Assembly (NCBI RefSeq): GCF_900089605.1
Contig: NZ_LT594324.1
Coordinates: 5,456,001 to 5,520,000, forward strand
DNA: 64,000 bases
Source: Micromonospora narathiwatensis
GTDB taxonomy: Bacteria; Actinomycetota; Actinomycetes; Mycobacteriales; Micromonosporaceae
Direction: 5' to 3'
The notes below the pieces were generated by a model. That model ran no database searches and had not been told where the DNA came from. It saw nothing but the letters and a program-made list of their open reading frames with translations. Numbering within the stretch: position 1 is the stretch's first letter; every line of letters begins with the position of its first letter. Positions 58,849-64,000 of the stretch are shown here, piece by piece. The translations under genes were made by a program, and so were the position numbers.

Positions 58849-60270
58849 CGTGCCGCCGTCACCGCCGTCACCGCCGCCCTGGCCGCCGTTGCCCTTGATG
58901 ACCAGGGCAGCGGTGTCGTTGCGCGGGTTGAGGTCGGCCACCGGGCCGTGGCTCTCCAGGTCGAAGTGGATCAGCTTCACCGAGCCCGGCGCGGCGTCGA
59001 CCTTGTCGATCCGCAGGCCGAACTCGAAGAGGGCCTTGTCGCCCTTGTGCAGGGTTTCGAACCACTCGCAGAAGTAGACCTTGGCGCCCGGCTTGCTCGG
59101 CCCGCCCTCGATGTCGTCGGAGCACTCGACCGGGGCGGTTACGACCGTGGCGCCGGCGGGGACGGAGACCTGCGCGATGGTCACGATCTCACCGCCCGGC
59201 GAGTACGAGTTGGTCATGGCCGGGCCGTTGTTCACGAAGCCGACCTTGGCCTGGACCGTCCGGCCCACGGTGCCCGGCAGTTCGGCGCCGATCGCGGCCA
59301 CGTCGGCCCGCTGCTCGCCGGTCACCTCCACCTCGATGCCGGTGCCGTTGTTGGTGGTGTCCTTGTCGGTCTGCCGCAGTGCCTGCACCTGCGCGTTCGA
59401 CGCGGGGACCAGCTTCAGCGGGGCACCGGTGCCCTGCTGCCAGCCGTCCACCTCCTTCAGCTCGGTCTCGATCTCCTCCCAGTCGCCCTTGGCGTACCAC
59501 GACGCGAAGCCGAACAGCTGGCCCGGGGCCCAGGCGTCCGGGGCGATCCGCAGCCCGGACGAGCCGTCCAGCCGCATCCCGGTGCCCGGGGCGATGTCAT
59601 CGTCGAAGGTGCACTGCGCGAAGTGCGACCCGAAGCCGTCGAGGTAGGAGCAGTTGCTGTGACGCTTGGCGGGGGCGAGGGCCTCCATGGTCGCCAGCAG
59701 GAGCACCGTGCCGTGGCTGGTCGTGTCGCCGATGTTCGCGACCGTGATCGGAGCCGCGATGGTGGTGCCCGGAGCGCCCGCCGCGGTGATGTCAGGCCCC
59801 GCCGCGAGGTCGACGCCCTCGCCGATCTCGACAGTTGCGCGGGTGGTCGCCTTCCGGCCGTCGCCGGCAAGGCTCAGTACGACATCGCCCTTCGCGCCGA
59901 CCTCGGCCTTGTCGTCGGCCTTGACGGTCAGGTCGACGACGTAGTCGATGACGTTCTCGTCATCGAGGGCACAGGTGATGACCGCGCCGGCCTCCTTGCA
60001 GCCGGTCAGGCGGTCGGTCAGGGTGACCGAGGCGAAGCCCTGGACGGCGGTGCGGTCAATGGTGAGCGTCAGCTTCTTGGGCAGGGCCTCGGCGTAGGCG
60101 AGCAGGGTGACGTTCCGGGCCTCACCGCCAGGAGCCACGAGCGCGTTGTTCGCGTAGAGCAGCACGTCGTTCGCGGGCGGTGCGGCGGCGGCGGGGGTGG
60201 CGGAGGCGGCGACGAACGCGCCTGCGACGCCCAACCCGGCGAGCCAGCGCCGGGTGGAGTTGCTGAGCAT
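58732..60270 (-). CDS. LPXTG cell-wall anchored surface protein (tandem copy B)
   Basis: A 512-residue protein. Signal peptide MLSNSTRRWLAGLGVAGAFVAASATPAAA. The last ~40 residues, GGDGGTLPITGSSTGLIAGIGALLLAAGAGGYVIA and RRRKTRFVA, are nearly the same in all three copies. The interior holds beta-rich repeats with GEGVDL and Cys pairs (NCSYL, QCTFD, ECSDD, FCEWF) aligned with copies A and C but with low identity. GGGAGG stands upstream of the ATG, and a promoter with an inverted repeat lies at 60312-60330. It has its own terminator. Confidence 0.8.
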   Translation of the reverse strand: MLSNSTRRWLAGLGVAGAFVAASATPAAAAPPANDVLLYANNALVAPGGEARNVTLLAYAEALPKKLTLTIDRTAVQGFASVTLTDRLTGCKEAGAVITCALDDENVIDYVVDLTVKADDKAEVGAKGDVVLSLAGDGRKATTRATVEIGEGVDLAAGPDITAAGAPGTTIAAPITVANIGDTTSHGTVLLLATMEALAPAKRHSNCSYLDGFGSHFAQCTFDDDIAPGTGMRLDGSSGLRIAPDAWAPGQLFGFASWYAKGDWEEIETELKEVDGWQQGTGAPLKLVPASNAQVQALRQTDKDTTNNGTGIEVEVTGEQRADVAAIGAELPGTVGRTVQAKVGFVNNGPAMTNSYSPGGEIVTIAQVSVPAGATVVTAPVECSDDIEGGPSKPGAKVYFCEWFETLHKGDKALFEFGLRIDKVDAAPGSVKLIHFDLESHGPVADLNPRNDTAALVIKGNGGQGGGDGGDGGTLPITGSSTGLIAGIGALLLAAGAGGYVIARRRKTRFVA

Positions 60271-60379
60271 GTTTTGGGTTCCTCCCGTGGGATTCAGGTG
60301 GAGCGCGTGCAGCTTAGAGAAGCCTTAAGCCGCTCCGCTGTCCCGGTTGCCTGGTCGGCGTGTCGAACCGGCTGAAAGG
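60191..60379. repeat. ~189-bp segment nearly identical to 61961-62149
   Basis: It spans the signal peptide codons, ribosome site, leader, operator and upstream DNA of copies B and C. In 189 bases I count only about four differences (for example TTAGAG against TTAAAG). Confidence 0.85.
60312..60330 (-). promoter_or_regulatory. Inverted-repeat operator before LPXTG copy B
   Basis: GCTTAG-N7-TTAAGC, one mismatch from the perfect dyad GCTTAA-N7-TTAAGC before copy C. AT-rich in this GC-rich genome. TAAGCT/TAAGCT-like hexamer in its downstream arm is the likely -10 on the minus strand (CTAAGC here). Confidence 0.5.
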
Positions 60380-60412
60380 TTGATCATCTTTCGGACGACT
60401 TGGCGCAACGAC

Positions 60413-60448
60413 GACGCCCCGCCGACCGGTGCCGGTCGACGGGGCGTC
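60413..60448 (-). terminator. Terminator of the third LPXTG gene
   Basis: The same 17-bp stem with one mismatch and loop TG as at 58679-58714, 18 bases after the stop of copy C. Confidence 0.85.
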
Positions 60449-60465
60449 GGGTGGTGTCGTACCGA

Positions 60466-62040
60466 TCAGGCGACGAACCGGGTCTTGCGACGGCGGGCGA
60501 TCACGTAGCCGCCCGCGCCGGCCGCCAGCAGCAGGGCGCCGATGCCGGCGATCAGGCCGGTGGAGGAACCGGTGATCGGCAGGGTCCCGCCGTCACCGCC
60601 GCCCTGGCCGCCGTCGTTGCCGCCGCCAGCGGCGGGGTTCACCACGAGCTTCGCGGTGTCGTTGGCCGGCTTCAGGTCCCGGTAGAAACCGCCGTCGCAC
60701 TGGCACGGGACGTTGATCTTGACGATCCCGGTCGCGTTCGCGATCACCTTGTCGATGCGGAGCGTGAAGTCACGGGTGGCGGTGTCGCCGGCCTTGAGGA
60801 AGGGGTCGAAGTAGCAGCGGTAGTGACGCGCCCCCGGCTCGCCCGGCTCGCCCCACTTGTCGCCGTTCACCGGCGCGCAGCTCTGCGGTACCTCCACCGC
60901 GGTCGTGCCCTTGGGCACGTCGAGCGCCATGTAGGTGATGGAACTGCCGGCCCGGTTGTAGTCGAGCGTCGCCGGGCCGTTGTTGCGGACCCCGACGGTC
61001 GCCTTCACCAGGTCACCGACCTTGCCGGTCAGCGTGGCGCCGAGCGCCTCGAGGTCGGTGCTGTTCTTGCCGGTGACCTTCACCGCGAGGTGGGACGAGT
61101 TGTTGTCCGGCTGGGTGTCCGCCTGGACCGCCTTGCTCATCTTGGCGCTGGCCTCGGCCAGGGTCAGCTCGCCGTCGGTGCCCGGCTTACCGATGGTCGC
61201 CTCGAAGTGGTTGATGTAGCGCTGGAAGTCCTCGAACTCGGCCGGGGTCATCCAGACGACTTCGCCGTACTTGAGACCAGGGGCGAAGCTGTCCGCACCG
61301 AGAACGTACGGAAGCGTCGCGCTGAAGGTGGTGCCGGCCGGCAGGTCCTCCTTGAACTGGCAGGTACGCAGCTCGTTGCCGACGTACGTGCAGTTGCTGA
61401 AGCGCTTGCCGGCGTTGAGGCCGTAGTCGTTGTAGAAGACGACGGTGGCACCCTTGGCGGTGGTGCCGCCCGCGTTGGTGACGCTGAGCGGCGCGGTGAA
61501 GCTCTTCCCGGGGGCCAGCGAGAGTTCGGTCGGTGCACCGGCGGCCAGGTCGACGCCCTCGCCGACCCGGACGGTCGACTCGTGCGCGATCGCGTCGATG
61601 CCGGCGGCGCTCACCGTCATCTTGAGCTTGCCGCTGTCGCCGTCCTTCGCCGTGTCGGTCGGGGTGAGCTGGACCGGGAAGATGCCGGCCAGACCCCACT
61701 CCTCGACACCGACCTCCCACATCGAGGTGCAGAGCAGCACGTGCTTCGACGGGCTGGTGCACTCGCCGATGGTGTCCTCGTAGGCCGTGACGTCGATCTT
61801 TCCAGCCAGGTCGCTGAAGTCGTACCGGACGGTGAGGTCGTGCAGCAGGACCGGGGCCGAGGCGTAGATGATGCCGTCTTCGACCTTGCCGGCGGTGCCG
61901 GTGGCGACCGTGCTGTCGTTGAAGTACCAGCCGAGCTTGACCTGCGACTTCTCGGCGAGAGCGGGGGTGGCGGAGGCGGCGACGAACGCGCCTGCGACGC
62001 CCAACCCGGCGAGCCAGCGCCGGGTGGAGTTGCTGAGCAT
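60466..62040 (-). CDS. LPXTG cell-wall anchored surface protein (tandem copy C)
   Basis: A 524-residue protein. Signal peptide MLSNSTRRWLAGLGVAGAFVAASATPALA; C-terminal anchor LPITGSSTGLIAGIGALLLAAG and basic tail, as in copies A and B. Interior beta-rich units keep GEGVDLAAG, Asn-Cys-Thr-Tyr and the Cys pairs (ECTSP, LCTSM, TCQF, SCAPV, RCYF, PCQCD) that match copies A and B. The promoter lies in the 178 bases shared with the divergent sigma factor gene, and GGGAGG precedes the ATG. Function unknown. Confidence 0.8.
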   Translation of the reverse strand: MLSNSTRRWLAGLGVAGAFVAASATPALAEKSQVKLGWYFNDSTVATGTAGKVEDGIIYASAPVLLHDLTVRYDFSDLAGKIDVTAYEDTIGECTSPSKHVLLCTSMWEVGVEEWGLAGIFPVQLTPTDTAKDGDSGKLKMTVSAAGIDAIAHESTVRVGEGVDLAAGAPTELSLAPGKSFTAPLSVTNAGGTTAKGATVVFYNDYGLNAGKRFSNCTYVGNELRTCQFKEDLPAGTTFSATLPYVLGADSFAPGLKYGEVVWMTPAEFEDFQRYINHFEATIGKPGTDGELTLAEASAKMSKAVQADTQPDNNSSHLAVKVTGKNSTDLEALGATLTGKVGDLVKATVGVRNNGPATLDYNRAGSSITYMALDVPKGTTAVEVPQSCAPVNGDKWGEPGEPGARHYRCYFDPFLKAGDTATRDFTLRIDKVIANATGIVKINVPCQCDGGFYRDLKPANDTAKLVVNPAAGGGNDGGQGGGDGGTLPITGSSTGLIAGIGALLLAAGAGGYVIARRRKTRFVA

Positions 62041-62149
62041 GTTTTGGGTTCCTCCCGTGGGATTCAGGTGGAGCGCGTGCAGCTTAAAGAAGCCTTAAGC
62101 CGCTCCGCAGTCCCGGTTGCCTGGTCGGCGTGTCGAACCGGCTGAAAAG
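61961..62149. repeat. ~189-bp segment nearly identical to 60191-60379
   Basis: The partner of the segment at 60191; it covers the start of copy C and its upstream regulatory DNA. Confidence 0.85.
62082..62100 (-). promoter_or_regulatory. Inverted-repeat operator before LPXTG copy C
   Basis: Perfect dyad GCTTAA-N7-TTAAGC. On the minus strand TAAGCT (62086-62081) is the likely -10, with TGCGGA 17 bases upstream as a weak -35, so a protein bound here would cover the promoter. The leader would be about 35 bases. Confidence 0.55.
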
Positions 62150-62218
62150 CTGATCGTCCGGTCGTGCAATCTTCGGTTGTCCCCAGCCCGTCAACAGGGC
62201 GGGACACCGGGAGGTGCA

Positions 62219-62698
62219 GTGACGTACGAGGAGTTCGCCGACGCACGGCTGGGCGCCCTGCTGCGGTACGCGGTCATGCTGACCGGGGATCCGCACCAGG
62301 CGCAGGACCTGGTGCAGGAGACCATGGTGCGGGTCCAGCTGAACTGGCGGCGGGTGGCCCGGAGCGACGTGCCGGAGCGGTACGTCCGCCGGATGCTCAC
62401 CAACCAGTACGTCGACTGGCGGCGCGGCTCGTGGGCGCGGCGGGTGCTGCTCCGTGGTGAACCGGACGAGGTGCCCGTGCCGACCGACCACGCCCAGTCC
62501 GCGGTGGACCGGGACGAGCTGTGGTCCTGGCTGTCCCGGCTGCCCCGCCGACAGCGCGCCGCGTTGGTGCTCCGCTACTACGAGGACCTGCCCGACGCCG
62601 AGATCGCGGAGATTCTCGGCTGCGCCGTCGGCACGGTCCGCTCCTGCATCTCCCGGGCGCTGGCCACCCTGCGAGCCGAGTACATGGAGGTCTGCTGA
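62219..62698 (+). CDS. SigE-family RNA polymerase sigma factor
   Basis: A 159-residue ECF-type sigma factor of the actinobacterial SigE group. Region 2 is TYEEFADARLGALLRYAVMLTGDPHQAQDLVQETMVRVQLNWRRV, and region 4 is LSRLPRRQRAALVLRYYEDLPDAEIAEILGCAVGTVRSCISRALATLR. GTG 62219 has GGGAGG five bases upstream. It overlaps the LCP-family gene by one base (TGATG), and the pair is divergent from LPXTG copy C, which makes that locus a plausible target. The anti-sigma function in such pairs is often carried by the membrane partner. Confidence 0.88.
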   Translation: MTYEEFADARLGALLRYAVMLTGDPHQAQDLVQETMVRVQLNWRRVARSDVPERYVRRMLTNQYVDWRRGSWARRVLLRGEPDEVPVPTDHAQSAVDRDELWSWLSRLPRRQRAALVLRYYEDLPDAEIAEILGCAVGTVRSCISRALATLRAEYMEVC

Positions 62699-63750
62699 TG
62701 ATCGAAAACGACCTGCGGGCCGCCTTCGCGCGGCTGGAGGCGCTGACCCCGCCCATCGGCCCGGTCCGCGTAGCCATCGAGCGGGCCGCGGTCCGCCGCC
62801 GGCGCCGCCGTTTCCGGCTCCGGCTCGGTGGTACGGCGCTGTTGCTGGTCGCCGCCGCCACGGCCGGCTTCACGGCGTTCGTGCCGCACCAGCCGGCACC
62901 CGCGACCCTGCTCGGTGAGCCGGCGCCGCCGACCCCGACCGGCGCGCTGAACGTGCTGCTGCTCGGTGTCGACTCGACGTCGACGCAGCGTCCCCCGCTG
63001 GCCGACTCGGTGCTGCTCGTGCACCTCCCGGCCGACCGCAGCCGGCCGTATCTGGTCTCGCTCCCGCGCGACCTGGAGGTCGCCATCCCCGGGCTGCACC
63101 GGGACAAGCTCAACGCGGCCTTCGCGTACGGTGCGGGCTACGACCCGCCCGACCAGAGCAAGGGCTACGACCTGACCCGTCGGGCGGTCGTCGACCTGAT
63201 CGGCGTACCCGTCGACGCCGGCGCCGTGCTGACGTACCCGGTGCTGCGGAAGGTGACCGACGCGCTGGGCGGGGTGGAGGTCTGCCTGCCGCAGCAGATC
63301 AGGTCCTCGCACACCCGCCGGGCGTACCCGGCCGGCTGCCAGCGCCTCGACGGGTCCGCCTCCGTCGACCTGCTGCGACAGCGGCGAGGGCTGCCCGACG
63401 GAGGTCTGGACCGGGACCGTAACGCCCAGCGGTTCGCGGCCGGCCTGGTCCGCCGGGCCAGAGCGAAGGATGTGTTGGGCGACCCGGTGCAACTCTCCCG
63501 CATCGTCGCCGCGGTGGGCCCGGACCTGACCGTGGCCGGCGGATCGGTGCTGGACCTGCTGCGGGTCGTCCCGGAGTTGACCTCGGTCGAGCCGGTCGGG
63601 CTCAGCCTGCCGGTCGAGCTGACGGAGGGCTCCAACGGGCGGCTGCACGCGGATCCGAGGGCCGCCCCGGCCTTCCTGGCCGCGTTGCGGGAGGATCGGC
63701 TGGCCGAGTGGGCGGCGGCGCACCCGGACCGGGTCACCCCGATCCGCTGA
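62698..63750 (+). CDS. LytR-CpsA-Psr (LCP) family membrane protein
   Basis: A 350-residue protein. About 40 cytosolic residues (MIENDLRAAFARLEALTPP, then an Arg-rich stretch) precede one helix (GGTALLLVAAATAGFTAFV). The outer part is an LCP domain: NVLLLGVDS, RPPLADSVLLVHL with the Asp, SLPRDLEVAIPG, KLNAAFAYG, and DRDRNAQRFAAGL with Arg residues that hold the pyrophosphate. LCP enzymes transfer polymers such as teichoic acids or arabinogalactan to peptidoglycan. The short cytosolic head resembles those of proteins paired with SigE-family sigma factors, so it may also hold the sigma factor. Confidence 0.87.
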   Translation: MIENDLRAAFARLEALTPPIGPVRVAIERAAVRRRRRRFRLRLGGTALLLVAAATAGFTAFVPHQPAPATLLGEPAPPTPTGALNVLLLGVDSTSTQRPPLADSVLLVHLPADRSRPYLVSLPRDLEVAIPGLHRDKLNAAFAYGAGYDPPDQSKGYDLTRRAVVDLIGVPVDAGAVLTYPVLRKVTDALGGVEVCLPQQIRSSHTRRAYPAGCQRLDGSASVDLLRQRRGLPDGGLDRDRNAQRFAAGLVRRARAKDVLGDPVQLSRIVAAVGPDLTVAGGSVLDLLRVVPELTSVEPVGLSLPVELTEGSNGRLHADPRAAPAFLAALREDRLAEWAAAHPDRVTPIR

Positions 63751-63823
63751 CCGGCGCGCCTGGCGTGGTCCGCCGGGCGGCGCCGACGCGGCACGGCCCC
63801 GGCGGTGTGCCGGCCGCCGGGTG

Positions 63824-64000
63824 TCAGCGGTAGTCGTCCTCGTTGGTGGCGACCACCCGGGCCTGTTCGATCGCGTCCCAGTCGTCGACCTCCAGGCCGC
63901 GGTGCGGCTCGCCCTCGCCGTCCTCGGGTTGGACCACCGCCGCCTGCTCGACGGCGTCGGCCGGTTCCGCCTCCAGGTCCCGTTCCTCCGGAGCGAGGTG
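63824..64000 (-). CDS. C-terminal end of an acidic protein (rest outside the window)
   Basis: Fifty-eight codons of a minus-strand gene that continues past the right edge, ending in TGA at 63826-63824. The visible part is acidic: EEADAVEQ-like sequences EAEPADAVEQAAVVQPEDGEGEPHRGL, then EVDDWDAIEQARVVATNEDDYR. Two copies of a D-A-x-EQA-x-VV pattern are seen. Such acidic DAxEQ tails ending DDYR recur in small actinobacterial proteins of unknown function. No family name is assigned. Confidence 0.6.
   Translation of the reverse strand, partial: HLAPEERDLEAEPADAVEQAAVVQPEDGEGEPHRGLEVDDWDAIEQARVVATNEDDYR

Noticed and set aside
57066..64000. A sortase gene linked to the LPXTG proteins
   Set aside because: Searched for a TLxTC-type motif with membrane helix among the frames of this region and found none; the sortase must be elsewhere.

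Overview
The window is high-GC DNA (close to 70 percent or above in most genes) with GTG starts, many promoters lying directly against start codons, actinobacterial families (LppU-type, DUF6458, BkdABC-type complex, HspR/HAIR heat-shock control, Dcd, FadE5-like dehydrogenase, SigE-family sigma with LCP protein, LPXTG proteins). It reads as chromosomal core and near-core DNA of a Micromonosporaceae-type actinomycete. This assignment rests on gene content and style only. I see no phage, transposon, integron, CRISPR array or biosynthetic cluster. The single RNA gene found is tRNA-Gly(CCC) at 3251-3324.

Layout. 1-8022: end of an NlpC/P60 peptidoglycan hydrolase, divergent dcd and a split-barrel flavin-type gene sharing a LexA-like box, an M43-type secreted zinc protease, tRNA-Gly, GNAT, VOC, LysR, a PadR/membrane-protein pair, and a MerR-PP2C fusion protein. 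8081-12702: F420-type oxidoreductase, ASCH protein, small hydrolase, phosphoribosyltransferase, RlpA-like protein, membrane SpoIIE phosphatase. 12867-19310: FadE5-like acyl-CoA dehydrogenase behind twin palindromes, two DUF6458 membrane proteins around sixA, a PAQR/hemolysin III protein, and the 5-oxoprolinase genes pxpBCA. 19354-28342 (minus strand): thioredoxin-NHL protein, a very long Pro/Ala/Gln-rich LppU-type protein with a 30-bp tandem repeat, a 45-residue small protein, and the three-gene 2-oxo acid dehydrogenase operon.

28825-34377: a Pro-rich anchored protein, an unknown protein and two tandem dynamin-like GTPases. 34488-39032: the dnaK-grpE-dnaJ-hspR operon under a HAIR box; a second HAIR box precedes clpB at 43067, so both belong to one HspR regulon. 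40079-41795: a KhtU/KhtT-type K+/H+ antiporter pair, divergent from a lipoprotein gene. 46200-50003: three related small membrane proteins with Pro-rich cytosolic or surface tails. 50000-52940: SDR, pyrE, ArsR regulator, DedA protein.

52996-56945 holds the Pnkp/Hen1 RNA repair operon (kinase-phosphatase-ligase plus 2'-O-methyltransferase, overlapping by 4 bases). 57066-62040 holds three tandem paralogous LPXTG surface proteins whose ends and flanking DNA are almost identical while their centres have diverged, each with its own terminator; two share an inverted-repeat operator. They stand divergent from a SigE-family sigma factor gene overlapping an LCP-family gene (62219-63750). This block, together with the MerR-PP2C fusion, holds the least described biology in the window. 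A minus-strand gene runs off the right edge (63824-64000).
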